From Chthoniobacteraceae bacterium (GTDB taxonomy: Bacteria > Verrucomicrobiota > Verrucomicrobiia > Chthoniobacterales > Chthoniobacteraceae), in the NCBI GenBank assembly GCA_947479475.1, contig CANJZW010000023.1:1-56134 (forward strand): 56,134 nt of DNA. The letters run 5' to 3'. Position 1 is the first letter of the stretch, and every line of letters starts with the position of its first letter. Of the stretch, positions 26,219 through 35,300 are shown piece by piece. The position numbers were made by a program, and so were the translations under genes. Under the pieces are notes generated by a model. It was not told the DNA's origin and made no database searches. It saw only the letters and a list, made by a program, of their open reading frames with translations.

Positions 26219-27934
26219 ATGGCAAATCTCAACATTAACGCGGTAAAAGACATGACTTTCGATGCCATCGTCATCGGCTCTGGAATCTCCGGAGGATGGG
26301 CAGCGAAAGAACTCACCGAAAAAGGATTGCGCGTCCTCCTGCTGGAACGTGGGCGCTCTCTGGAACACATCACAGGCTACGAAAATGCAATGAAGGCGCC
26401 TTGGAAGATGCAATACGCGGGGCGCCTCACCACGAGTCAGATCGAGACCCACCCAAAGCTCTCAAGAGATTATCCCTACAACGAAATGACGGAAAAGTAT
26501 TGGATGACCGATACTGATTCCCTCTACAAGGAGGAGAAACGATTCGACTGGTTCCGTCCAAATATTGTCGGAGGAAAGTCGATCATGTGGGGAAGACAAT
26601 CCTACCGACTGAGCGATTTTGATTTTGAAGCCAACCTCAAGGAAGGCATCGCCGTCGACTGGCCGATTCGCTACGCAGACATCGCCCCGTGGTACTCGTA
26701 CGTCGAAAAATTTGCGGGCATTTCCGGAGAGAAACTCGGCCTCCCACAGCTCCCCGATGGAGAATTTCTGCCCCCGATGGACATGTTTCATGTCGAAAAA
26801 GAGGTCAAACAACGACTCGAAAAACACTTCCCAGGACGCCATTTAACCATAGGTCGCGTGGCCAATCTTTCGGAAGCTGCCAAAGAACAACTGGGGGTAG
26901 GCCGCTCCCGCTGCCAATACAGAAACAAATGCAATCTCGGCTGCCCCTTCGGTGCTTACTTTAGCTCTCAATCATCAACACTTCCGGCCGCTTCAAAAAC
27001 GGGCCGTCTAACGCTGCGCCCCGACTCGGTTGCGACCCATATTCTCTACGACGACGCCACTCAACGGGCGACAGGCGTTCGGGTCAGGGACGCCGTGACA
27101 TTGCAAGACCGGGAGTATAACGCAAAGGTCGTTTTTGTTTGTGCGAGTACCATCAGCTCCACAACGCTGCTCATGAACTCGGTTTCCGCCCGTTTTCCAA
27201 ACGGTCTTGGAAACGATTCGGGACAGCTCGGCCGAAACCTCATGGACCACCATTTTCGCATCGGCGCAAACGGCACCTGGGAGGGCGATCTAGACAAGTA
27301 TTATTACGGCCGAAGGGCGAACGGGATTTACATCCCGCGCTACCGTAATTTGGGCAGCGAACGCAGGGATTACGCCCGCGGCTTCGGATATCAGGGTTCG
27401 GCAAGCCGCCAAGGCTGGCAGAGAAACGTCGCTGAACTCGCTTTTGGCGCTGACTTCAAAGAAACGCTCACTCATCCGGGGGATTGGACAATGGGACTCA
27501 CCGGGTTCGGTGAAATGCTGCCCTACTTTGAAAACAAAATGACCTTGGATAGAACCTCCCCAGACAAATGGGGGATGCCCGTGGTTCTTTTTGATGCGGA
27601 GCTTAAGGAAAACGAGAAAAAGATGCGGCTCGATATGGCAAACGATGCCAAAGAGATGCTAGAGGCCTCCGGCCTCAAAAACGTGAAAATCTATGACAAC
27701 GGCTCTTATCCGGGAATGGCCATTCACGAAATGGGAACAGCGCGCATGGGCCGCGACCCAAAGACATCGGTCTTAAACGCCCACAATCAAATCCATTCCG
27801 TTCGCAATGTTTTTATGACTGACGGAGCCGCGATGACATCCGGCTCATGCGTCAACCCGTCACTCACTTACATGGCTTTAACCGCCAGAGCCGCGGACTT
27901 CGCGGTGGAAGAATTAAAAAAAGGCTCCTTATGA
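26219..27934 (+). CDS. GMC-family FAD-dependent oxidoreductase (gluconate-dehydrogenase large-subunit-like)
   Basis: 571 aa. The FAD motif DAIVIGSGISGGWAAKEL starts at residue 15. WGRQSYRLSDFDF, RNKCNLGCPFGAYFS, the HEMGTARMG block and NPSLTYMALTARAADF near the C terminus are typical of the gluconate/fructose dehydrogenase branch of the GMC family. It has no leader of its own and would be exported with the Tat-bearing subunit 3. A cytochrome c subunit, the usual third partner, is not encoded nearby, so electrons must go to another carrier or to an unlinked cytochrome. Likely reaction: oxidation of a sugar or sugar acid. Confidence 0.9.
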   Translation: MANLNINAVKDMTFDAIVIGSGISGGWAAKELTEKGLRVLLLERGRSLEHITGYENAMKAPWKMQYAGRLTTSQIETHPKLSRDYPYNEMTEKYWMTDTDSLYKEEKRFDWFRPNIVGGKSIMWGRQSYRLSDFDFEANLKEGIAVDWPIRYADIAPWYSYVEKFAGISGEKLGLPQLPDGEFLPPMDMFHVEKEVKQRLEKHFPGRHLTIGRVANLSEAAKEQLGVGRSRCQYRNKCNLGCPFGAYFSSQSSTLPAASKTGRLTLRPDSVATHILYDDATQRATGVRVRDAVTLQDREYNAKVVFVCASTISSTTLLMNSVSARFPNGLGNDSGQLGRNLMDHHFRIGANGTWEGDLDKYYYGRRANGIYIPRYRNLGSERRDYARGFGYQGSASRQGWQRNVAELAFGADFKETLTHPGDWTMGLTGFGEMLPYFENKMTLDRTSPDKWGMPVVLFDAELKENEKKMRLDMANDAKEMLEASGLKNVKIYDNGSYPGMAIHEMGTARMGRDPKTSVLNAHNQIHSVRNVFMTDGAAMTSGSCVNPSLTYMALTARAADFAVEELKKGSL

Positions 27935-28082
27935 TTTGCGAGGGAACGGCTAATTCTGTCCTTCTACCACAGCCGCCAACTTCTTATTCACGGCTTCTCC
28001 GGAGCGAACGCTGAATTGAATCAAACCGATGGGCATTCCTCCCTCTCCTTGCCAAAAACAGACGTTTATTCGTCCCCCCTTG

Positions 28083-30890
28083 ATGCGGCGCATCCTGGGC
28101 GGAGCGGTTGTGTTTTCAACGCTGCTTTCCACCCTACTACACGCCCAATCGACCCCGGGCGGATCTCCGGCGGCCGAAGTCTATACGAAGGCGATGAACG
28201 CATTCGCCGCCGGTGATTTTCAGACCGCCATCGTCAATCTGGAAGAGATGCTGACACTCGGCGCTGGCGGTCCGGGAATGGAAAGCGTCCATTTCTCTCT
28301 TGCCGCCGCGCATTTTAATACAAAGGCGACGGCAAAGGCCAAGGCTGCGTTTGAAACGTACATCAAACTTTATCCGGGCGGGTCTAAGGCCGTCGACGCA
28401 CTTCTTGGAATTGCGCAATGCCACACTTTGTTGGGCGAAAAAGACAAAGCAGCAGCCACCTTCGAACTTGTGATCCAAAAGGGTGGCTCATCCAAGGAAC
28501 AGGCACAACTCGCGAAGGGCGCTCTCCAGAAGGAGATGGGACAGGTTTCGGAGGCGGCAAAAACGCTTCAGTCATTGATTGCGGCCGGTCTCAAAACTCC
28601 TGAATCAGTTCAGGCCGCCCTTCTTCTCAGTTCGGTCGAGGCAGAGCGAGGCGAACGCACAAATGCTCTGAAAATTCTGGAACAACTCCAAGGTCGTCTG
28701 CTGAATCTTGTTGAAAATCCTCTCCAGTTAAATGCTCTGGCCTTTGAAATCGGCGATGCATTTCTGCACGCATTGGAACTAAAACAGGCACTTCTGGCCT
28801 ATTCAATGGTTCGACGTAAAGAAGACACTGTGTTGCTTCAACAGCAGCGCATGCAGAGCCTCGTTCGCAGAATGGAGGCGAACGTTGCCTCTGCCAAACT
28901 TGATCCCGCTCGCACCGTTGAACTCACAAGCGCCAACAACCGCTTAAGAATTCAATACGACACGGCTAAGCAAACGTTAGAGCAGACCACCGGGGCGCCA
29001 GACGTTCTTTTTGCCCTCAGGGCTCGCCAAGCATCGGCTTACCAAGAATCTGGCCGACTCGAAGAGGCCATTCTCCTCTTTGAATCAATCCTCCTTGCTC
29101 CGGACAAAACTGGCCGCGAAGAAACCCTCCTGAATCTTGGGTCTCTTTACGCACGTGCTGGCGACCCAAACAAATCGGTCCGCGTTCTCAAAGAACTTCT
29201 GGCTGAGTATCCAAAGACAACAAGCAGCGATACCGCTCTGCTCCTTCTTGGAACCCAGCAACTTCAAATGGAGCAATTGGAACCTGCCTCGGCGGCTCTT
29301 GAAAAATTACTCAAGCAATCCCCTAAAAGCCCGCAAGTCCCGACCGCCCTCTTTCTTTTGGCAAACACGCACTTCAGCAAAGGATCCTACAAAGAAGCAA
29401 TCGCTGGATACCAAACCTACATTGCCTCCTACGCGAGCGGCGAGTTTTATGAGGAGGCAGGGTACCGCATCGCCCTTGCTCACTTTTTCAACGGGGAATA
29501 CGCACCTGCCCTCCAGAAATTTGAGTCTTATTCAAAGCAACATGCCGACGGCCAGTTTGCGCCGGACGCAGCCTACCGAATTGCCGCCTGTTACCAGGCG
29601 GCGCGTAAATCTGACGAGGTTGTGCGCCTCTGCGCCTTGTGGGAGGCATTGTATGGGGACCATCCGATTTCCGGTGACGTTCTCGCTCTACATGGAGACG
29701 CTTTAAGCGCGCTAAATCGTCATGCGGAAGCCATTCCCATTTACCGAAAAGCTAGCAACAGAGGTTCCAGCGACGAAGTGGTCCATTATGCTCTGTTTGA
29801 AGCGAACAAACAGCTCCAGAAATTAGGCCGATCCGAGGAAGCGGCGGAAATGTTCCGCGAATTTCTCGCCGCCAAACCGAAGCATCCCTCAAACGTCCTA
29901 GCGATGCACTGGGTCGCTAAAGCCATGCACAAGGCTGGTGAAACAGAGGAAGCCAAAGGGTTCCTGATTGAAAAAATTTCCGGCTTTATCAATGACCGCA
30001 CTCAGGATGCGGTCGAACAATTGCTCTCTCAATTGGCGCAATTATGCCTCAAGGCCCCGCGATCCACCTCCAACCCGCCGCAGACTGAGGGAGGCCTTCC
30101 TTACAACCCCGAGGAAAGTCTTTCCAAATATTTGGACAAAAAAACATTCCAAGACACCCCCCTCGTAGCGGCTCGCGTTCTATACGCACAGGCCGAGCTC
30201 GCCCGGATGCGCAGGAAACCGGAAGCCGCAGCAGCAGCCCTGGACGCCATATGCGACAAAACGCCGCCAAAAGCTCTGGGCGCGGCGTTGCTTGCTCAAA
30301 GCGGCGACAGGCTTTTAGAGCGCAAGGAGAACAAACGGGCAGCCGATTTTTACGTGGAATTGATGACTTCATTTCCAAAATCAGACTTGCTCGATTACGC
30401 GTATAACGGAAAGGGCCAGTTGGCGCTGCTTGAGGGTAAACCGGAGCAAGCATTGCAATGGTTCACGGATGCTGTGGATAAGGCGGGCGCCTCCACAAAA
30501 TTGCGGGACGTCACTCTGGGCCGAGCGAAGGCTCTATTCCTCCTGGGTAAGGTTGAAGACGCTAAACCCATTCTCGAACAAGTTGCCTCCACTCGCGAAT
30601 GGCGGGGTGAATGCACGGCGGAGGCCGTTTTTTTGCTTGGAGAAATTTTAGCCAAGAAAGGCGATCTTCCTGGAGCCATTCAATATTTCCAGCGTGTGTT
30701 TGTCGCCTACCAGCGGTACGAGCGGTTCACAGGCCGGGCGTATCTGCGAACGGCAGAGTGTTTTGAGCAAATGAATGAACCGGAAAAGGCCCTCGCCCAC
30801 TACAAGGAGCTCGCCACAAAACCCCGCCTTGCTGCACTTGAGGAAGCCAAAACAGCTAAGAAACGCCTCGAAACCAGAGCTTCTCAATGA
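28083..30890 (+). CDS. Large exported TPR protein
   Basis: 935 aa from ATG 28083 (signal peptide MRRILGGAVVFSTLLSTLLHAQ; the open frame begins at 28029). The rest is an alpha-solenoid of about 20 TPR-like helical pairs, for example GDFQTAIVNLEEMLTLG, DPNKSVRVLKELLAEYPKT, GSYKEAIAGYQTYIASY and GDLPGAIQYFQRVFVAYQRY. Such proteins scaffold envelope complexes. In verrucomicrobia and planctomycetes, similar TPR genes often precede ExbB/ExbD-type genes, but none follow here. The stop overlaps the start of the next gene by 4 nt (ATGA), so the two are co-translated. Confidence 0.85.
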   Translation: MRRILGGAVVFSTLLSTLLHAQSTPGGSPAAEVYTKAMNAFAAGDFQTAIVNLEEMLTLGAGGPGMESVHFSLAAAHFNTKATAKAKAAFETYIKLYPGGSKAVDALLGIAQCHTLLGEKDKAAATFELVIQKGGSSKEQAQLAKGALQKEMGQVSEAAKTLQSLIAAGLKTPESVQAALLLSSVEAERGERTNALKILEQLQGRLLNLVENPLQLNALAFEIGDAFLHALELKQALLAYSMVRRKEDTVLLQQQRMQSLVRRMEANVASAKLDPARTVELTSANNRLRIQYDTAKQTLEQTTGAPDVLFALRARQASAYQESGRLEEAILLFESILLAPDKTGREETLLNLGSLYARAGDPNKSVRVLKELLAEYPKTTSSDTALLLLGTQQLQMEQLEPASAALEKLLKQSPKSPQVPTALFLLANTHFSKGSYKEAIAGYQTYIASYASGEFYEEAGYRIALAHFFNGEYAPALQKFESYSKQHADGQFAPDAAYRIAACYQAARKSDEVVRLCALWEALYGDHPISGDVLALHGDALSALNRHAEAIPIYRKASNRGSSDEVVHYALFEANKQLQKLGRSEEAAEMFREFLAAKPKHPSNVLAMHWVAKAMHKAGETEEAKGFLIEKISGFINDRTQDAVEQLLSQLAQLCLKAPRSTSNPPQTEGGLPYNPEESLSKYLDKKTFQDTPLVAARVLYAQAELARMRRKPEAAAAALDAICDKTPPKALGAALLAQSGDRLLERKENKRAADFYVELMTSFPKSDLLDYAYNGKGQLALLEGKPEQALQWFTDAVDKAGASTKLRDVTLGRAKALFLLGKVEDAKPILEQVASTREWRGECTAEAVFLLGEILAKKGDLPGAIQYFQRVFVAYQRYERFTGRAYLRTAECFEQMNEPEKALAHYKELATKPRLAALEEAKTAKKRLETRASQ

Positions 30891-31672
30891 AACAAATTTA
30901 TTGGTGTGTCCTAGCTCTTTTACCGCCTGTTATCGCGCACTCTGATTCTGTCTTCCTCAAGGATGGGAAAGTTTATCCTGCTAAAGAACTGCGAAAGGAG
31001 GGCAATTTCCTCTTATTCAAGGCCCCAGGTCCCGACGGAACTCCCACCGATGTTGTTTCTCCAATGAACCAGGTGGAGCGTGTAGAATTCACTGAACTTC
31101 CGGCCTTGGCCGAAGCCCGCCAACTAGCCCGCCAAGGGGACTCTGCCGGTGTGTTGGAAAAAACAGCCGCAGCCGCAGTTTTTTTTCGCGGTTATAGCGA
31201 TGTCCCGGGCAATCAATGGGCCGATGTCATGCGCCTCCGTCTTCCAGCTCTCGCGGCGGGAAACGCGGATGCTTCACTCATGGAGCTTCAAGCGCAATGG
31301 ACTCCCACGGGTGACGCTGAGCTGGACACCGCTTACCGCCTCCTTCTCGCGGCCAAGAGCGATCCTCCTGGCGCTCGGACAGCCTGGAAAGCGCTTGCCC
31401 AGCCGGGAGCCAACTCTCTCGCCGCCGGCATTTCGTGGTTGGAACTTGGAAAGGAAGCGCTCGCAGAGAAACGGTGGACCGATGCCATAAGCGCATTCCT
31501 TTCCGTGGAAGTCTTTGTGCCCACGCAGAGGCTTCTCCAACCCAAAGCGCTTATCGGCGCGGCAAAGGCTTTCGTTGCGAAGGGCGAAAAAACAAAAGCG
31601 GCCGCACTGGTAGAAGATATTAAATCTGAATATCCGAAGGCGCTAACCGAGGCGATGGCTGTCCTAAAATAA
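30887..31672 (+). CDS. Secreted hypothetical protein, partner of the TPR gene
   Basis: 261 aa with a signal peptide (MKQIYWCVLALLPPVIAHS). A short beta domain follows (DSVFLKDGKVYPAKELRKEG, then DVVSPMNQVERVEF), of the kind found in many verrucomicrobial envelope proteins. The rest is helical and TPR-like (EKRWTDAISAFLSVEVF, KALIGAAKAFVAKGEKTKAAALV). Start and upstream stop overlap as ATGA, so it is probably made in step with the large TPR protein and binds it. No enzyme motif is seen. Confidence 0.8.
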   Translation: MKQIYWCVLALLPPVIAHSDSVFLKDGKVYPAKELRKEGNFLLFKAPGPDGTPTDVVSPMNQVERVEFTELPALAEARQLARQGDSAGVLEKTAAAAVFFRGYSDVPGNQWADVMRLRLPALAAGNADASLMELQAQWTPTGDAELDTAYRLLLAAKSDPPGARTAWKALAQPGANSLAAGISWLELGKEALAEKRWTDAISAFLSVEVFVPTQRLLQPKALIGAAKAFVAKGEKTKAAALVEDIKSEYPKALTEAMAVLK

Positions 31673-31689
31673 GGCTTCGGAGGGCTCTT

Positions 31690-31711
31690 GCGTCAACGAA
31701 CGCTTTTTTTT
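31690..31711 (+). terminator. Short hairpin with T-tract after the TPR operon
   Basis: GCGT and ACGC pair around a 6 nt loop and are followed by eight T. It lies 18 nt after the stop of the previous gene. The stem is short, so activity is uncertain. Confidence 0.45.
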
Positions 31712-31725
31712 AGACTGCCCTTTCC

Positions 31726-32697
31726 TCAAACCACTCTGTCCCGAAGTTCTTGTCCTTTTTCAAAACACGCGAGATTCGCCAGGAAATGGCGCACCAAGGC
31801 TTCGTCTTGATCATGCCGGCCTCCAGCGGTATGCGGAGTGATAAAACAGTTGGGCGCCGTCCACAGTGCGTGGTCTGGAGGCAGCGGCTCAGGCACGGTG
31901 ACATCCAGATACGCAGCCCCAAGACTCCCAGACCTCAACGCTGCCACTAAAGCGCCCTGATCTACCGTTGTCCCGCGCCCGACATTATAAAATCGTGCGC
32001 CCGGCTTCATTTGTGAGAAGCGCTCTGGCCCCATAAACCTTTCTGTGGAGGGATTGTCTGGAAGAATATTCACCACATGGTCCGCCAAGCCGAGAGCCTC
32101 AGCGAGTTCCGCCTCGGCCACTATTTGAACTTCTGACGAAACCGTGGCTCGACGACGAAATGCCAACGAGCGGACATGAAATGGAGTCAACAATTCGGCA
32201 AGGCGACGGCCGATCGCACCAAACCCGAGCATCAAAACGGTTTGTCCTGTCAGAAGACGCGAATGGTAACGCCTCTCATCGTAATGCCATGACTGGTCGG
32301 TTAGCTGGTCGCGGTGAGAGGGAAGAATCTGGCGCGCGAAAGCCAGCATCATTGCGAGAACGTGCTGGGCGCAGGGATCTGCAAAAACACCGGAGGCATT
32401 GGTGAGAATGGCTTTTCTAGCACAAAACGTCTTCGAAAATTCGGAAGTATCATACCTAGTATACCCAGCAGAGGTGACTTCCACCCACTTGAGCCTCTGG
32501 TTCGCGAGACAATCGGAGACGCTAGGCTGGCCGAATGCCACATCCGCCATTTGAAATGCGCCGTCAGTCTCACCTGCGTTTAGAACGGATCCACTCGCTC
32601 GAACGGAGGTCACAATCTCATGGGCGCTTGTCCCTTCGTGAAGAAGCTGCGTCGCGGCAGGGGTGAAAATGCCGTTCGTCCAAATCGTGAGAGCCAT
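31726..32697 (-). CDS. D-isomer-specific 2-hydroxyacid dehydrogenase
   Basis: 323 aa from ATG 32697. The NAD-binding Rossmann motif is MLGFGAIGRRLAELL. The family's active-site blocks follow: NILPDNPSTERFMG, YNVGRGTTVDQGALVAAL (Arg region), VTVPEPLPPDHALW (Glu region) and ITPHTAGG (catalytic His). It reduces a 2-keto acid or oxidises a D-2-hydroxyacid; the substrate is not predictable. It lies 105 nt downstream of the decarboxylase on the same strand, with a palindrome between them, and could have its own control. Confidence 0.88.
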   Translation of the reverse strand: MALTIWTNGIFTPAATQLLHEGTSAHEIVTSVRASGSVLNAGETDGAFQMADVAFGQPSVSDCLANQRLKWVEVTSAGYTRYDTSEFSKTFCARKAILTNASGVFADPCAQHVLAMMLAFARQILPSHRDQLTDQSWHYDERRYHSRLLTGQTVLMLGFGAIGRRLAELLTPFHVRSLAFRRRATVSSEVQIVAEAELAEALGLADHVVNILPDNPSTERFMGPERFSQMKPGARFYNVGRGTTVDQGALVAALRSGSLGAAYLDVTVPEPLPPDHALWTAPNCFITPHTAGGRHDQDEALVRHFLANLACFEKGQELRDRVV

Positions 32698-32719
32698 AAG
32701 TGACGAATGATCCAACTAA

Positions 32720-32735
32720 TGACATATAAATGTCA
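32720..32735. promoter_or_regulatory. Perfect palindrome upstream of the hydroxyacid dehydrogenase
   Basis: TGACAT-ATAA-ATGTCA, 22 nt before the start codon at 32697. On the minus strand it includes a TTGACA. It may be an operator or a small hairpin. Confidence 0.45.
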
Positions 32736-32802
32736 AAAACAGCTTCCCCGGATTTTAAGATGCACTTCGGAGAATCCAAGACTCGCCGCAAAAACGGTCC
32801 GC

Positions 32803-34224
32803 TCAAACCAACGAATTCCAGGCGGTCACTCTGTTTAGAAGCGCGCGCAAATCACCCTCGTCTGTGAAAGGATTCATGAGCGCAGATCGCAGCCACACCT
32901 GACCAAGCAGTATTGTTTGCACAATATAGAAATCCCCCTGGCAGACAATTGCCGCACGAATCCGGCGGTGCAATGCGTTTGCCTCCTCAATCCCCATTCC
33001 TGGCGTCTTTAGCCTGAAACACACAATGTTGGATTCAGGGCGCACTGCGATTTCACACTGCCCGCTTTCTTCCAAGATCTCAGCAAAACGGGAGGCGTTT
33101 GAGTGGACGCACCGCAGGTTTTCGGCGAAGACCTCCTCGCCATGCGCCCGCCAGATCGCCGCAATCTTCAGACTCATAGACAGCTTCGTACATTCAAAAG
33201 AACGGCGGCCTACGTTGTACCACTCGCCCTGCCGGGAAGCATCCCACAAGGATTGCGCCTGCTGTTCAAACGCTATCGATGAACATGAAGCATTCTTGAA
33301 AATCACAGCCGTAGCCAAAGCCGGGGTGAGAAGTAATTTGTGAAAGTCCAGAACCACCGAATCTGCGCGCTCTATCCCTGCGAGCAAGCTCCTTAGCTCG
33401 GGACAAAAGGCCACGGCGGCGCCATGTGCGCCGTCCACATGAAACCACAGCCCACGGCGGGCGCAGAAATCAGCAATCCCATTGAGGTCGTCATAGGAAC
33501 CCGTGGATGTTGTACAAGCGCTTCCCACCACGACAATCGGCGTCCTGCCTGTGGCCACAGTGCGCTCAAAAATTTCATCTAACAAATCGACCCGCATTTT
33601 AAACCGCTCATCGACCGGAACCGTAACAAACCCTTCTTTTCCCCATCCCATCACGTGCGCCGCCCGTGCTGAGCAGTAATGGGCTTCGGAAGAGGCCATA
33701 ATGGCCCATTTTGGTTCAGTTCCAGACTCCGCAGCATTCCGAATCTGACTGGCACGAGCGGCGAGCAATGCCGTGGTCATCCCGAGGGTCCCTCCCGAGG
33801 TGAGGAAGCCGCCGCCTTTGGGCATTCCCAAAAGAGTGGCCGTCCGATCAATGATCCAACGTTCCAAAGCGGTCGCCGAAGGCCCCATCTCATAAACCGC
33901 CATTCCATTATTGAGCAACTCAGACACAAGGCCGGCCAACGCTGCAACGGGAACGGGAGGACAAACCTGATGACCGAGGTATCGCGGATGGTGCAGACTT
34001 ATCGCCCGCTTCAAGAATTCACTCAAGAACTCAAACGGAGTCCCCGGGTCTTCCTGCATCTTCGCTGTCCAATATTGAAATTCCTGCTCCGGTTCGGCTG
34101 CCCTGACTACGTTTCCCTCTCTTGCACCAGCGGAAAGCAGGTGGTCGGTAAGAAGATCCACCACACGATGTCCCAAGTAACGAAAGGCTTCGGGGTCAAA
34201 GGCTGCCTCCAAGATTTGTTTCAT
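32803..34224 (-). CDS. PLP-dependent group II amino acid decarboxylase
   Basis: 473 aa. The fold-type I decarboxylase landmarks are present: LTSGGTLGMTTAL, the ring-stacking His182 in SEAHYC, HVDGAHGAA with Asp264 contacting the PLP nitrogen, and DFHKLLLTP with Lys296 forming the Schiff base. The family includes aromatic amino acid, glutamate, aspartate, cysteine sulfinate and diaminobutyrate decarboxylases; sequence alone does not settle the substrate. An AAGGAG sequence 5 nt before the ATG fixes the start. It is possibly co-transcribed with the hydroxyacid dehydrogenase; an inverted repeat 120 nt upstream separates it from the SDR gene. Confidence 0.88.
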   Translation of the reverse strand: MKQILEAAFDPEAFRYLGHRVVDLLTDHLLSAGAREGNVVRAAEPEQEFQYWTAKMQEDPGTPFEFLSEFLKRAISLHHPRYLGHQVCPPVPVAALAGLVSELLNNGMAVYEMGPSATALERWIIDRTATLLGMPKGGGFLTSGGTLGMTTALLAARASQIRNAAESGTEPKWAIMASSEAHYCSARAAHVMGWGKEGFVTVPVDERFKMRVDLLDEIFERTVATGRTPIVVVGSACTTSTGSYDDLNGIADFCARRGLWFHVDGAHGAAVAFCPELRSLLAGIERADSVVLDFHKLLLTPALATAVIFKNASCSSIAFEQQAQSLWDASRQGEWYNVGRRSFECTKLSMSLKIAAIWRAHGEEVFAENLRCVHSNASRFAEILEESGQCEIAVRPESNIVCFRLKTPGMGIEEANALHRRIRAAIVCQGDFYIVQTILLGQVWLRSALMNPFTDEGDLRALLNRVTAWNSLV

Positions 34225-34343
34225 TTTTCTCCTTTAGAAATTCTCTCCGCCATTTGAACACCGCGTGGGCAACCCCTTATTTTCCCTTATTTTCGCTTCA
34301 TCCACCTTTGTGGATTCACCGCTCAAAAAATACAGGCCAAGGT

Positions 34344-34375
34344 GTAATCCATCGGATGGCTTTTCGCGGGATTAC
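34344..34375. promoter_or_regulatory. Inverted repeat between SDR and decarboxylase genes
   Basis: GTAATCC (34344-34350) and GGATTAC (34369-34375) pair around an 18 nt loop, and a smaller CCATC/GATGG dyad overlaps. On the minus strand a T6 run follows about 14 nt later, too far for a standard terminator. It may end the upstream transcript or bind a regulator. Confidence 0.4.
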
Positions 34376-34402
34376 GGCATGTTCAAGGAGAGCACTTGAG
34401 AA

Positions 34403-35242
34403 CTAAACAGCCGGGCCATCAGCCCCAAGACCCAACTCTTCCCAAACTTTTAATTCAGCTTCACGCTGGGCCAAAGCACGTCGAGTTTTCGCGATCGCAT
34501 ACCGTCCGAGTACCAACCGGAGTGGCGGACAATCAGAGTCCACCGCCTTCAAGATCACCTGCGCTGCGCGCGCAGGATCTCCAGGTTGTTTGCCATCCAT
34601 GCCGCTGATGATCTTACCAAATTTGCCCACGGAGACCTCATATTCGCCGATTGACCCTGGGTTTGTTTCCAACGAACGCGCCACAAAATCAGTCCGAAAC
34701 GGCCCGGGCTGAATGATTGTGACTTTCAACCCAAATGCCCTCCCTTCAGCCGCAAGCGATTCACTCATACCCTCAAGCGCGCACTTTGCCGCTCCGTACA
34801 CGCTAAAACCTGGATAATTAGAAATGGCGGCCGCCGCGCTGAAATTGAGAACGTGCCCACTGTTTTGAGCTCGGAAATGAGGTAGGGCGCAGCGAATCAA
34901 GTTTCCCACACCGAAAAAATTCACTTCGAAATTTTTTCTAATTTGCTCATCCGAGCTTTCCTCAAGAGAGCTGAGAAGGCCATAACCCGCATTGTTCACG
35001 AGAACATCGATCCGCCCAAAGGTTCTCACACACTCCTCAACTGCTGGTCTCACTTGATCTGGCAACGTAAGATCCAATTTAGCAATCTGGACCGAGTGAG
35101 GCCAGCGCTCTGCAAGGTCAGCAATAGGGGCCGTATTCCGGGCTGTTGCAAACACCTTCTCTCCTCGTTCCAAAACCGCCAGTGCCAGAGCGCGGCCGAA
35201 CCCGCTTGAAGTTCCTGTGATCAACCAAACTTTATCGGACAT
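34403..35242 (-). CDS. Short-chain dehydrogenase/reductase
   Basis: 279 aa from ATG 35242. Classical SDR: TGTSSGFGR (10-18) cofactor motif, LDLTLPDQV acidic loop, NNAG (83-86), catalytic Ser135, and YGAAK with Tyr149 and Lys153. ATARN after the second strand suggests NADP. SDRs of this divergent-1-like branch act on many alcohols and ketones. It lies about 60 nt downstream of the 35301-36599 gene on the same strand and may be the last gene of the carotenoid-type row; that membership is inference. Confidence 0.88.
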   Translation of the reverse strand: MSDKVWLITGTSSGFGRALALAVLERGEKVFATARNTAPIADLAERWPHSVQIAKLDLTLPDQVRPAVEECVRTFGRIDVLVNNAGYGLLSSLEESSDEQIRKNFEVNFFGVGNLIRCALPHFRAQNSGHVLNFSAAAAISNYPGFSVYGAAKCALEGMSESLAAEGRAFGLKVTIIQPGPFRTDFVARSLETNPGSIGEYEVSVGKFGKIISGMDGKQPGDPARAAQVILKAVDSDCPPLRLVLGRYAIAKTRRALAQREAELKVWEELGLGADGPAV

Positions 35243-35300
35243 GATTTTGATTCTTTCTTGCGATTCCAAAAGCGCTCAAGGATGAAAGCTGGGACTGAGA

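Noticed and set aside
34274..34293. Two tandem CCTTATTTT units upstream of the decarboxylase
   Set aside because: Only two copies of a short A/T-rich unit; chance is likely.
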